Shown in pieces: positions 18,701 to 25,947 of a stretch of 64,000 nucleotides of DNA (position 1 is the stretch's first letter; each line of letters begins with the position of its first letter). Both the position numbers and the translations under genes were made by a program. The DNA is taken from positions 62,001-126,000 of the forward strand of contig JAPLTX010000022.1 of NCBI GenBank assembly GCA_026397915.1, read 5' to 3'. Origin of the DNA: Verrucomicrobiota bacterium (lineage in GTDB: Bacteria > Verrucomicrobiota > Verrucomicrobiia > CAIQCK01). Below the pieces are notes generated by a model. That model ran no database searches. It had not been told where the DNA came from and saw only the letters and a program-made list of their open reading frames with translations.

Positions 18701-19290
18701 CCCGTGCCGTCCACGCCGCGATGCGGCTGTGTGGTTTCGGAAAGAACGCTGAGCCGGAACCGCGACGCGCCGTCGCGCTGGGTGAGGTCCACGTCGTAGC
18801 TTATGAAGGCGCTGCCGCTCGCCACCGCGACACGTGGCGGTGGCGCGATGCGCGTCTTGCCGTCGGGCGTGTAAGCGGTCACGCCCGGCAGCCCGTCGGA
18901 GCAGCGCAGCATGAACTCGCAGCCGTGACCTTCGCGACCGGTGGCGGTGTTGTCGTCGGCATCGAGGTAAAGCATCACGCTGGAGTTCTCCGCCGGATAC
19001 GGCGCGAGAAAATCCACGCGCCAGACGAACCGGTTGCCGCCCGCGTTGGCGAGCGCAACGCGCTTGATCGTGCGCGCTGGGTCGGCGGGAGGCTTGGCCG
19101 ATTTTGCCGCCGGCCGTTCCCAGATCGTGACAAAGCTTTCCTTCGCCTGCGGATCGCAACCCAGCACGGCCTTTGCCTCGGCGGGAACGGCGTCCTGGTT
19201 CGTGTCTTGTGCTGAAGCGAGAGCAAGCGCGCAAACGGCTCCTGCGAGAAGGCTGTGTTTTATGCGGGAGGGCTTCGATCGTGGTTTCAT
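15796..19290 (-). CDS. PcRGLX/PL26-like exo-rhamnogalacturonan lyase with extra N-terminal domains
   Basis: A 1164-residue Sec-exported protein (signal about 1-27, ending ALALASA). Residues about 50-215 look like a DOMON/CBM9-type beta-sandwich, and about 220-460 like malectin and FN3-like domains. From about residue 470 the chain matches the three-part PcRGLX/YetA architecture: an N-terminal RIFT-type barrel (VTLRVEPPVEVADKLRDWPV, then SVKWVLLDFRH), a central beta-sandwich, and an alpha/alpha toroid (HAFFLQFARSGDRRFLQAGD and HVGDYLAQSPLPGRNQGIAR). The founding PL26 enzyme removes unsaturated galacturonosyl-rhamnose from rhamnogalacturonan I. It sits downstream of a pectate-lyase-like gene, supporting a pectin role. 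The N-terminal leader region is partly duplicated in a mini-ORF 1.8 kb upstream. Confidence 0.75.
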   Translation of the reverse strand: MKPRSKPSRIKHSLLAGAVCALALASAQDTNQDAVPAEAKAVLGCDPQAKESFVTIWERPAAKSAKPPADPARTIKRVALANAGGNRFVWRVDFLAPYPAENSSVMLYLDADDNTATGREGHGCEFMLRCSDGLPGVTAYTPDGKTRIAPPPRVAVASGSAFISYDVDLTQRDGASRFRLSVLSETTQPHRGVDGTGYFEAKGPPTSARPKLQLDSDLTASVGVEQTWGLERITALTDDPKNVPIWIRDCKLDGFRFDHSEYRADCALRGPGTGTITATVPARASGRFYIGFIFYDSAGSERIAVHVNGKRRGVAVADLDDNNQHLFFLSEPVALKPGDSIQLRALGVGAAYRTEDLLLLRDKPKARPPLYEFHEVVATENRLTWITTWATQCTVELGDGQKIVEPLATQNHRVALPGMKPGDSARYRITAMARDGREVATAWRKLTWKPFGEPRTKQSGRVTLRVEPPVEVADKLRDWPVTSGVPFPKGALGSARNVQLLDAKGEVVPLQAAVTGRWADGSVKWVLLDFRHSGGAADYTLEFGPKVSRDEPKREAAMPDCGELLLADAAGKEYKAGVTGLAQEDGGGLRRGLHTSGKVGESAFAYDARVHVYPGLPWVRVLLTIGHSESTNEFTTIRSLAWRLPAQRSSTRFVRQHTDNRFESSDGGGKRFSGAVGPVFVRDFWQNYPKDLEVGPAGATLWLMPQLKADEYDLSNKKNHDWHKLYYWFDGGGYKLRQGMTKTHEVWLGLDGSAPPLDRSLFAAAPPRWYADSGALGELTVADARRAVVSDYDKKVAETLDAYLKNRERNREFGQFNFGDWWGERIINWGNIEYDTQHAFFLQFARSGDRRFLQAGDEAETHNRDVDTVHYHAKAERVGCVYAHCIGHVGDYLAQSPLPGRNQGIARGGFTVSHTWCEGHMEHYFLTGDRRSLETGLKIADHYGFWRMMNYDFSNCRDSGWHLILTMAVYRATGDPFYLNAARIIVERVLERQTPKAKFNTAGGGWRRMMVPGHCLCEPAHYGNAGFMVGVLLTGLKWYHLETGDPRVARSITMGAHFLIDDMWEESVGGFRYTSCPVSSKGPWSNFLLFDGIGYAYRLSQKAGKPDAKLAQHLAKGTDPAINAMSGMGKSFSQFIRVAPHFIGLLSELRETLPPADEPAKRAP

Positions 19291-19371
19291 TGTGTCGCCT
19301 TTCTTAAGCTCCGACCTGCGGAGCCATTCCTACCACGGCAGAAGGCCCGACGGCAAACCCGGCCTTGCGCG

Positions 19372-21105
19372 CTACTTCCACTCGCCGGTGTTTGCTTGGA
19401 ACACACGCTGGCCTGCGCCTTTTGCGCGCATCGTGATATCGGACAACTGCACGCCCAGTGTGCGGTCGTCCTTGGAGGCAGGGTTGAGGCGGGATGGCGT
19501 CCAGCCTGCACAGATAACTTTCAGCGTGAGTTGCTCGGCACGCGCCGGCGGCAATTCGACGGTCAGGGTTGACGCGCCGGCCTCGAACCCCGCGACACGC
19601 TTGCCGTCGAGATAAAGCCCGGCGTCTGGCGAGACCGCCGCCTTCGGGACGGTCAGTTTTAGTGTCAGCGTGTATGGCTCGTCGGGAACGACCGGCAGTC
19701 TCAACAACGACTCTGTGGTGGACCAGCGCATGGCGCGCTCGCGCCCATGCCAGCCACGCAGATATCGGCTGTCGCCCTCCGCGCCGACAACCACACAGTA
19801 ATTCTTTTTCGCCTCGGCCGTCCACTCTGCCGGCGAGGCCTCGTTGGCGGAAAGTTGTGTCCGCTTCCCGGCGTGGTTCTCCGCCTCGAAACCGCCCGCT
19901 GCTTGATTGCCGATCAGCAGCGCCGACTTGACCGGTTTGGCGATCTGCACGTGCGGTCCTTCTTGTTCGAAGGTGCAGCCTTGGACGATGGCGCGGCCGG
20001 CGTCGAGTTGAATGGCGGGCGAGCCGGCGCCGCGGACGTCCCAGTCCACGAAGTTGCACGCGCTCGCGGTGAATTGTCCCGACGGACTGCGCATCCAAAC
20101 GCAACGGTCAATCGGCCCCCAGAAGGAGCAGTTGACCAGGCTGACCTTGCCGACTGCGTTCGTTCCGATCTCCAGGCACACGGCGTCCTTGCTGCCCCAG
20201 CGGCCAACGAACTCACCATTGGTGATGAGCAGTCCCGGACGCTGCGCCTGTTCGACGACTACTGCGCGCTCGCACGAATCCGCGCCGAGGCCGAGGAAGT
20301 TGCCGTTCGCGCTGCCGGCTTTCGTTTCGGAGAACTTGTAGCCGATGCCATAGCCGAAGCAGAAGGTGTTGAAGACGTAATGCCAGTCGGTGCGGGCGAG
20401 TTCGAACGCGACCCCTTGCGTGTTGATCCACTTGCAGTAGGGGTCGTCGTGTTTGTAGTGAACGCCGAAGGGCCAGAAATGGACGTTTTCGATGTGGCCG
20501 ATGTCATAGCACTCGTCCACATAGATGCCGCGCTTGATGGGATAGCCGGTGACGTTGCGCACCAGATGACGGGCTGCATGCACCAGCTTGATGCCCTCGT
20601 AGGGGTTGAGGAGGAGACAGTTCTCAATGCCCACGTTTTCCGCATGCTGAGCCAGCACGCATGGCGGATAGGGAACGGGCGGCACGTCGGTCTGCTTCCA
20701 CTCGGGATAACTGACGACCAACCCGGAGATGGCAGCGTTGTTGCCTGCCAGCCGGATGAATGGAGCGCCCTGTTCCTGGCCGCGCCCCGCGTAGGCCATC
20801 AGCACCGAACCGCTCAACTCGCGCGCGGCGTTGCGCTGGATGGTTGGCGGCACGCGGAAGGTTCCTTGGAGCGTTACCCCTGCCGGGACCGACAACGTTC
20901 CCTTGATCGCGTATCGGCCGGCGGGCACGTTCACGACTCCGCCGCCAGCCTTGCCCGCTTCATCCAGTAACCGCTGGAACATCGCCGTGTGGTCGGTCTT
21001 GCCGTCACCAACAGCGCCGGCGTCTTTCACGTTCCAACTCTCGCCAGCGCGCGCCGCGACGACCATGAAGATGAATAGACTGAGCAACCTGGTTGCAGAA
21101 CGCAT
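19372..21105 (-). CDS. Secreted right-handed beta-helix protein (Pectate_lyase_3 / GH28-like)
   Basis: A 577-residue protein. This ATG has AAGGA at 7-nt spacing and yields a signal peptide (MRSATRLLSLFIFMVV...AARA); an upstream in-frame start 27 nt earlier lacks these. The mature N-terminus NVKDAGAVGDGKTDHTAMFQ is the hallmark of the pectate-lyase-superfamily-3 / rhamnogalacturonase-epimerase-like beta helix, followed by repeating short helix coils and a C-terminal beta-sandwich (about 470-577). The family includes lyases, GH28-type hydrolases and non-catalytic helices, so the reaction is unproven. It is the first large gene of the - strand pectin-type cluster and is followed after 81 nt by the PcRGLX-like gene. 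Confidence 0.75.
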   Translation of the reverse strand: MRSATRLLSLFIFMVVAARAGESWNVKDAGAVGDGKTDHTAMFQRLLDEAGKAGGGVVNVPAGRYAIKGTLSVPAGVTLQGTFRVPPTIQRNAARELSGSVLMAYAGRGQEQGAPFIRLAGNNAAISGLVVSYPEWKQTDVPPVPYPPCVLAQHAENVGIENCLLLNPYEGIKLVHAARHLVRNVTGYPIKRGIYVDECYDIGHIENVHFWPFGVHYKHDDPYCKWINTQGVAFELARTDWHYVFNTFCFGYGIGYKFSETKAGSANGNFLGLGADSCERAVVVEQAQRPGLLITNGEFVGRWGSKDAVCLEIGTNAVGKVSLVNCSFWGPIDRCVWMRSPSGQFTASACNFVDWDVRGAGSPAIQLDAGRAIVQGCTFEQEGPHVQIAKPVKSALLIGNQAAGGFEAENHAGKRTQLSANEASPAEWTAEAKKNYCVVVGAEGDSRYLRGWHGRERAMRWSTTESLLRLPVVPDEPYTLTLKLTVPKAAVSPDAGLYLDGKRVAGFEAGASTLTVELPPARAEQLTLKVICAGWTPSRLNPASKDDRTLGVQLSDITMRAKGAGQRVFQANTGEWK

Positions 21106-21133
21106 GGGATGTCCTTGCTCGTGTGGCGGCACC

Positions 21134-21286
21134 TTACAGTCCCGCGACCTGCCAGCCTTTGCGATAGGTGCGGCGCAGGAGACGGTTCGCCTTCGCGTCG
21201 GCAGGAACGGCGTCCTGATTCCTGTCTTGTGCCGAAGCCAGCGCAGCTCCGAGCAGCATCATCGCCCAACACAATTGGTTCTTCAT
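21134..21286 (-). pseudogene. 50-residue chimeric mini-ORF: PcRGLX-type signal region fused to a Gfo/Idh tail
   Basis: The ORF encodes a hydrophobic leader (MKNQLCWAMMLLGAALASA) followed by QDRNQDAVPADAKA, which matches the leader/mature junction of the PcRGLX-like protein (QDTNQDAVPAEAKA). It then switches to NRLLRRTYRKGWQVAGL, identical in protein to the C-terminal tail of the Gfo/Idh gene 1.1 kb upstream, including its stop. The DNA match to that gene is about 59 nt with three mismatches. The switch falls at AAGGC(G), present at the corresponding place in both parents, as expected for a microhomology-mediated deletion between two former gene copies. It has an intact start and stop, so it may be expressed as a secreted peptide, but I treat it as a remnant. 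Confidence 0.75.
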
Positions 21287-21369
21287 GTTTCTCATTGAAA
21301 ACAGTCCCTAATCAACCGTGGTTCCAGTGTTTTGTTCATCTCCACACAGGACAAGTATGACTTGAATTT

Positions 21370-22092
21370 CTATAGTTGAAAATGCTGAAGCTCCAGATTG
21401 AGTTGAGCATAAAACTCTGTCAACCACGCCGGCCTGCCGATGAGCTTCGCATCAAAGGGCGTTTTCCTCCAGTCTGTCGGCACAATCACGATCTTAACAT
21501 TTTGAACGCCGCTTCTGGCGGCTAAGACAAAAATTTCCTCGACGGCTGTGTCGCCAATGGCGATGCAACCAACCGAAAGACTCTTGCCGTGAATCATAAT
21601 ATCGTTGCCGAGGCGAGTCCGACCATCGCGCCGAGCCATCGAACGGTCAAACTCATTTGGATAATCTAGGCGCAAAGACAGGTGGCAAATACTGTTCGGG
21701 TTCAGCGATGTGACGCGATAGATGCCCTCAGGAATTTGGCGATCTCCTTCGCGCAACTTCGGCCCCAACGTGCCGCTCTGGCCGAGGATCGGGTAATCTT
21801 TGATGTGAACAGGTCGGCCCGATAGATCATAAGCAAACAACTGAAAGAGAGCGGCGTCTTTAATGGCGACAAGAGCGAATTTGCTTGGTGGGTATTCGAT
21901 ACCACGAGACATGAACATCGGTTTCAACACCTCAATTACGCGATGTTCATATTGTCGCACGCGATCTGCCACGCCGGTCCTGTAGCCTGCGCGTGCGACC
22001 ACCCAGTTCGTGACAATCTCGATATGTTCCCAGAACACACAAGCAAGAACACTAAAAGCGAGAATTGAAATGAGATAAGAGAAACGTCTCAT
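21370..22092 (-). CDS. L,D-transpeptidase (YkuD/YafK-type) domain protein
   Basis: A 240-residue protein with an N-terminal signal anchor (MRRFSYLISILAFSVLACVF) and a YkuD fold. The catalytic signature is present as IMIHGKSLSVGCIAIGD, with His168 and nucleophile Cys176, and the upstream LREGDRQIPEGIYRV is the typical YafK/YkuD substrate-loop strand. Such enzymes act on peptidoglycan stem peptides in the periplasm, forming or cleaving bonds to meso-diaminopimelate or lipoprotein. Its DNA is visibly AT-richer than its neighbours and its function does not fit the flanking glycan genes, which suggests separate acquisition. Confidence 0.85.
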   Translation of the reverse strand: MRRFSYLISILAFSVLACVFWEHIEIVTNWVVARAGYRTGVADRVRQYEHRVIEVLKPMFMSRGIEYPPSKFALVAIKDAALFQLFAYDLSGRPVHIKDYPILGQSGTLGPKLREGDRQIPEGIYRVTSLNPNSICHLSLRLDYPNEFDRSMARRDGRTRLGNDIMIHGKSLSVGCIAIGDTAVEEIFVLAARSGVQNVKIVIVPTDWRKTPFDAKLIGRPAWLTEFYAQLNLELQHFQL

Positions 22093-22234
22093 CGGATACA
22101 GACATTCATATCTGGCTGCTCATTCCAGAACGGCGTGTTTATAGAGCGCAACGCCATCATCGTGATCGGGCACGGTGATATTGACGTATCCAACTGGAAA
22201 GCATGGACTGCTTCTCCGCTTGCGTCTCGGCTGC

Positions 22235-23587
22235 CTACAGCCCCGCGACCTGCCAGCCTTTGCGGTAGGTGCGGCGCAGAAGACGGTTCGCCTTCGGATC
22301 GTTGGCGATCTTCATACCGGCCGCGTCCCATTCCAACACTGTGTTAGGCACGCGGATCGCCACGGTGCCAAGCAGGATCGCCTCGGCCATCGGGCCGGTC
22401 TGGCCGAAGTGCGACTCGGTCATCTCGCCGCCAAGGCAGGCGTCCACGAAGTGATGATAATGATTGCGCGGCGGCAACTTCGGGCGCGGGAGGTCCTTGA
22501 ACTTCTCGCGAGGGAACAGCAGCGGCCCCGTGCCGAGTTGCACCAACAGCGCGCCTTCGCTGCCAATGACCATCGCCGATTCCTCCGGATACTTCTCCAG
22601 ACTCGCGATCTTTTGCACGTCGGCGGGCGGGAGCATCTCACCGTCGAACCACTCCACCGTCAGTTCCTTGCCGCCCGTCAGTTTACTGCCGGGAAACATC
22701 CATGTGATGTGCTGGCACTGCGGCCAGTTGTCGGCGCGACGCTCGGGCGATTCCTCCCACGACTTCTGCACCTCGGCAACAACGGTTCTTGGCGCGGTGA
22801 GGCCGAGACCTTTCCAGACGCAATCGAAGACGTGGCAGCCGATGTCGCCCGACCAGCCGGTGCCGAAGTCCTGCCACGCGCGCCACTTCGTCGGATGATA
22901 AATGCCTGGCGCGAACGCCCGCTCCGGCGCGGTGCCGAGCCAGAGGTCCCATGCGAGGTTTGCGGGCGGCGGCTCGCCCTGAGATGGACGCGGGCCTTTG
23001 AGCCGGTAGTTTTCGACCGCGCCCGTGCGGTTCGAGCAAAGGATCACCCGCTTGGCGTCACCGACGACACTCTCGCGCAGGAGCCGCACCGTCATGCGGT
23101 CGCCCATGCCGGAGGCAAACTGCGTGCCGAGCTGCGTAACAACGTGCGCGGCCTTGGCGGCCTTCGCGATGGCGCGGCACTCCGCCACGTCGTGGCAGAG
23201 CGGCTTCTGGCAATAGACGTGTTTCTTCGCGCGCAACGCCGTCATCGTGATCAGCGCGTGCATATGGTCAGGCACGGTGACGTTGACAGAGTCAATCTTG
23301 TCGCCTTCCTTCGCCAGCAACTCGCGCCAGTCGGTGTAACGGCGCGCGTTGGGTAGCAGCGCGGCAGCTTTGTCCAAATGCGCGCGGTCCACGTCGCAGA
23401 TGGCGGCGATCTCCACTTTGGGATGCGACTTGAAGTTGTTGAGGTCGTTCCAGCCCATACCGCCGACGCCAATGCAGGCGTGGCTGAGCTTCTCGTTGGC
23501 GGCGAAACCATCACGGCTTATCGCGAACGTCGCCAAACCGGCGGTGGTGGTTTGGAGAAAACTGCGGCGAGAGATGCTGCTTGTCAT
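22235..23587 (-). CDS. Tat-exported Gfo/Idh/MocA-family oxidoreductase
   Basis: A 450-residue protein with a Tat signal (ISRRSFLQTTTAGLATFA). The N-terminal Rossmann domain shows IGVGGMGWNDLNNF as the dinucleotide-binding turn, and the usual KPLCHDVAECR segment with the conserved EKP-type lysine position (QKPLC here). The C-terminal alpha/beta domain is typical of glucose-fructose-oxidoreductase-like enzymes that oxidise or reduce sugars with tightly bound NAD(P). It lies 77 nt downstream of the xylose isomerase gene on the same strand, so both may be controlled by the divergent AraC regulator. Its last 59 nt are duplicated in the chimeric mini-ORF at 21.1 kb. Confidence 0.85.
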   Translation of the reverse strand: MTSSISRRSFLQTTTAGLATFAISRDGFAANEKLSHACIGVGGMGWNDLNNFKSHPKVEIAAICDVDRAHLDKAAALLPNARRYTDWRELLAKEGDKIDSVNVTVPDHMHALITMTALRAKKHVYCQKPLCHDVAECRAIAKAAKAAHVVTQLGTQFASGMGDRMTVRLLRESVVGDAKRVILCSNRTGAVENYRLKGPRPSQGEPPPANLAWDLWLGTAPERAFAPGIYHPTKWRAWQDFGTGWSGDIGCHVFDCVWKGLGLTAPRTVVAEVQKSWEESPERRADNWPQCQHITWMFPGSKLTGGKELTVEWFDGEMLPPADVQKIASLEKYPEESAMVIGSEGALLVQLGTGPLLFPREKFKDLPRPKLPPRNHYHHFVDACLGGEMTESHFGQTGPMAEAILLGTVAIRVPNTVLEWDAAGMKIANDPKANRLLRRTYRKGWQVAGL

Positions 23588-23664
23588 GACATGTTCCTTT
23601 CAAATCAACGCGCCTGCAATGTTACCCGACAAACCGCCGGAATGCCCGCCATTATGTTCATCGT

Positions 23665-24720
23665 TCAGCGCCCGCCCATCAGGTGGCTGACGATGAAGCG
23701 TTCGAGACCCTCGTAGTCGCGCGCGGCGATGAAGGCGGCTTCCTTCTTGCGGTCGAGCGTGCGGACCTTCTCGACCAACGCGAGGAAGAACTCGCGGCTG
23801 TTGGCCAGGTGCTTCGTCGCGTCCACCGGCTTGGTGGCGCGCATGGCTTTCACGTCGAGGCCGATGAACTCACCTTTGCTGCCGTAGCCGGCCTCCTCCA
23901 GCACACGAATCTGGTTGAACGCGCGGCGCAAGTCCACCGCGCCGAAAGATTTGTCCTCGTCGAACTTCAGCCCGTTCTGATCGTTGAGGTGGACGCTCCA
24001 AAGTTTGCCATGGGACAGCGCGTAGGCCATCTCGTCGGAGGGGTCGAGGCCGGCGAGGATGGCGTGGGCGCTCTCGATGAGGCCGCCGACGCGCGACGGG
24101 TCGTCGGTGCGGTAGGCCAACCCGATGGCGTGGCCGATGGTCGGGATGTAGGTGTGGTCCATCGGCTCGTTGGGCTTCGGCTCAATGGCGATGCGGATGC
24201 CGCGGTCGTAGGCGAGCATCTTGTTGATGGCCTCCAGCAGGTGCTCCACGGCGAGGCGGGCGTTTTTCGCTTCGCGGATGTAGGTGCCTTCGCGCGCGAG
24301 CCAGATCACCATCAGGTCGGTGCCGAGGGCGCGCATGATGTCAATGGTCCTGAAGCTGCGGTCCAGGGCGTATTGGCGGTCGGCGGCGGAATTGGAGGTG
24401 TAGCCGCCGTCAATGGTGTGGGGATTGAACCAGAGCCGCGGCGCGACGAACTCCGCGACGAGGCCGTGGTCGTCGATCTGGCGTTTGACGGCGCGGGCCT
24501 TGGCGATGATCTGCGCGGGCGTCATCGCGTCCATGCCGGGCACGGCGTCGTCGTCGTGGAACTGCACGCCGTCAAAACCGAGCTTCTTGTAGAGCGGGAG
24601 TTTCTTGCCGAAGGCGATGGGCTTGCGGGTTTCGGGGCCGAACGGGTCGGCGCCTTCGCTGATGTTCCAGGGGCCAAACGAGAAACGATGCTTGACGGGC
24701 TGCGAGGTCGGCGTGCTCAT
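23665..24720 (-). CDS. xylA: Class I xylose isomerase
   Basis: A 351-residue cytoplasmic protein; the ATG is preceded by AAAGGA at 6-nt spacing, and longer upstream readings are not supported. It matches actinobacterial-type (class I) xylose isomerases: FSFGPWNISEGADPFG near the N-terminus, the catalytic His55 and Asp58 in FHDDD, the metal-ligand loop IAIEPKPNEP, and WSVHLNDQNGLKFDEDKSFG. These enzymes interconvert D-xylose and D-xylulose (and glucose/fructose) using two divalent metals. It is somewhat shorter than the usual 385-395 residues at the C-terminus. The divergent AraC gene starts 131 nt away. A more distant sugar specificity cannot be excluded. Confidence 0.8.
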   Translation of the reverse strand: MSTPTSQPVKHRFSFGPWNISEGADPFGPETRKPIAFGKKLPLYKKLGFDGVQFHDDDAVPGMDAMTPAQIIAKARAVKRQIDDHGLVAEFVAPRLWFNPHTIDGGYTSNSAADRQYALDRSFRTIDIMRALGTDLMVIWLAREGTYIREAKNARLAVEHLLEAINKMLAYDRGIRIAIEPKPNEPMDHTYIPTIGHAIGLAYRTDDPSRVGGLIESAHAILAGLDPSDEMAYALSHGKLWSVHLNDQNGLKFDEDKSFGAVDLRRAFNQIRVLEEAGYGSKGEFIGLDVKAMRATKPVDATKHLANSREFFLALVEKVRTLDRKKEAAFIAARDYEGLERFIVSHLMGGR

Positions 24721-24851
24721 GTGATATCCTTTGTTGAATTGTTGCGCGCACTCTAACCGTCGGCTGGTTGATCCTGCTACGCCTCGATGCTCAAACGCTG
24801 GCACTATCATCTCACCGCTGGTGTTGCCTTTTCTTGCGCTTGGTGCCAATC

Positions 24852-25790
24852 ATGCCAGCCATGCAGCCGCCACGTGAAGATATCCGCCTCGGCGCGGGCC
24901 AGACGTTCCGCCTGTTGCGCTGGAGCCACAACGTCCGGCGCGTGGAGGCCGTGCTTGCACCCGGCAAGACTGTCCCGCTGCAAGGTTACGGCGACCACTG
25001 GCATTACCACCGCGAGACCGAGCTGACACTTTTTCAGCGCGGAGCGGGCACGCGCTTCGTGGCCGACTGCATCGAGTTGTTCGAGTCGGGAGACCTTGTG
25101 CTCATCGGCGCGAACGTCCCCCATTACTGGCATCTGCGTGGCGAATCAGCGGGGCTGGCGATCCAGTGGGATTTCCCCTTGGAGCATGGTATCTGGAGTT
25201 TCAACGAAGCCGCTCCGCTGCGCGCGCTCGCCGAGTCCGCCCGGCGCGGACTGCACATCCGCGGCGCGACGGCGGACACCGTGCGCCGGCTCATGGAACA
25301 ACTCGCCGCGCTCACCGGCCTGCCGCGGCTCGCCGCGTTCCTGAAACTCCTCTCCGAACTGGCCGCCGCGCCCGTGCGGGATGTCTGTCCGCTGGCCGCG
25401 CGTTCATTCTCCCTCTCCGGCACCGACGAACAACAAGAAGCCGTGCGCCGCGCCGTCAGCTACATCATCGCCAACTACCGCGAGCCGGTGCGCCTGCCGG
25501 AACTGTTGCGGCTCGCGGGGATGAGTCGCGCGACGTTCGCGCGCCAGTTCCATCGCCACGCGGGCAAGTCCTTCTCGACCTTCCTCAACCAGGTCCGCCT
25601 CCAAGCCGTCTGCCGCGCCCTCCGCGACACCGCCGAGCCGATCAGCAGCATTGCGCTGGGAAACGGCTTCAACCAGTTGTCGTTCTTCAACCGGCTTTTC
25701 CGCCGCGAATTTGGCATCAGCCCATCCGACTACCGGGCGAAGCGGCGCGTCAGCCGGGACGGGTCAGATACGCGGCGACGACAAAACTGA
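24852..25790 (+). CDS. AraC-family transcriptional regulator
   Basis: A 312-residue protein; the exact start is uncertain between this ATG and another three codons later, while an upstream TTG extension looks non-coding. Residues about 1-150 form a cupin sensor domain (HWHYHRETELTLFQRGAGTR). The last 100 residues carry the two helix-turn-helix motifs of AraC/XylS proteins: LPELLRLAGMSRATFARQFH and ISSIALGNGFNQLSFFNRLF, closing with FGISPSDYRAKRR. It is divergent from the xylose isomerase and Gfo/Idh genes and is the likely sugar-responsive regulator of that operon; the 131-nt gap would hold its operators. Confidence 0.9.
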   Translation: MPAMQPPREDIRLGAGQTFRLLRWSHNVRRVEAVLAPGKTVPLQGYGDHWHYHRETELTLFQRGAGTRFVADCIELFESGDLVLIGANVPHYWHLRGESAGLAIQWDFPLEHGIWSFNEAAPLRALAESARRGLHIRGATADTVRRLMEQLAALTGLPRLAAFLKLLSELAAAPVRDVCPLAARSFSLSGTDEQQEAVRRAVSYIIANYREPVRLPELLRLAGMSRATFARQFHRHAGKSFSTFLNQVRLQAVCRALRDTAEPISSIALGNGFNQLSFFNRLFRREFGISPSDYRAKRRVSRDGSDTRRRQN

Positions 25791-25807
25791 TTGGGCCGGC
25801 CAACCAA

Positions 25808-25830
25808 GCGGCGGTTGCAAACCGCCGCTC
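25808..25830. repeat. REP-like hairpin (10-bp stem, 3-nt loop)
   Basis: AGCGGCGGTT pairs perfectly with AACCGCCGCT around a GCA loop. It has the same layout as the hairpins inside the GT-C gene (GC-rich stem, trinucleotide loop) and lies between the AraC stop and a GH78-like gene fragment. With no T-run it is not a canonical terminator, though it could limit read-through. Confidence 0.65.
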
Positions 25831-25851
25831 CTTGCGAGATCGGACAAGACG

Positions 25852-25917
25852 GCGCTCTTCGCGGGCACGAGAACGGTGGCGGTGGTGTTCGCGGGGATGG
25901 TGACGTTGAGGGTGAGT
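25852..25917 (-). pseudogene. Fragment of an alpha-L-rhamnosidase (GH78) C-terminal domain, inner piece
   Basis: Twenty-two codons reading LTLNVTIPANTTATVLVPAK(SA) resemble the strand just before the C-terminal end of bacterial alpha-L-rhamnosidases. A stop codon sits directly upstream in frame, so nothing before it survives. Immediately after the match the frame runs into the REP-like hairpin. The natural continuation of this motif in the family (TESGK...) is found instead 2.5 kb away at 28.4-28.6 kb. No start codon is associated, so I call it a remnant. Family assignment rests on a short motif recalled from the family. Confidence 0.55.
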
Positions 25918-25947
25918 TACTCTGGTTATTGGTTGGAAGCAGGAACT

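Noticed and set aside
22093..22234. Open stretch between the L,D-transpeptidase and Gfo/Idh genes (YVNITVPDHDDGVALYK...)
   Set aside because: It faintly resembles a Gfo/Idh segment and shares a GATCACGATGATGG string with the 46.1-kb repeat, but a match this short is expected by chance; no start codon.
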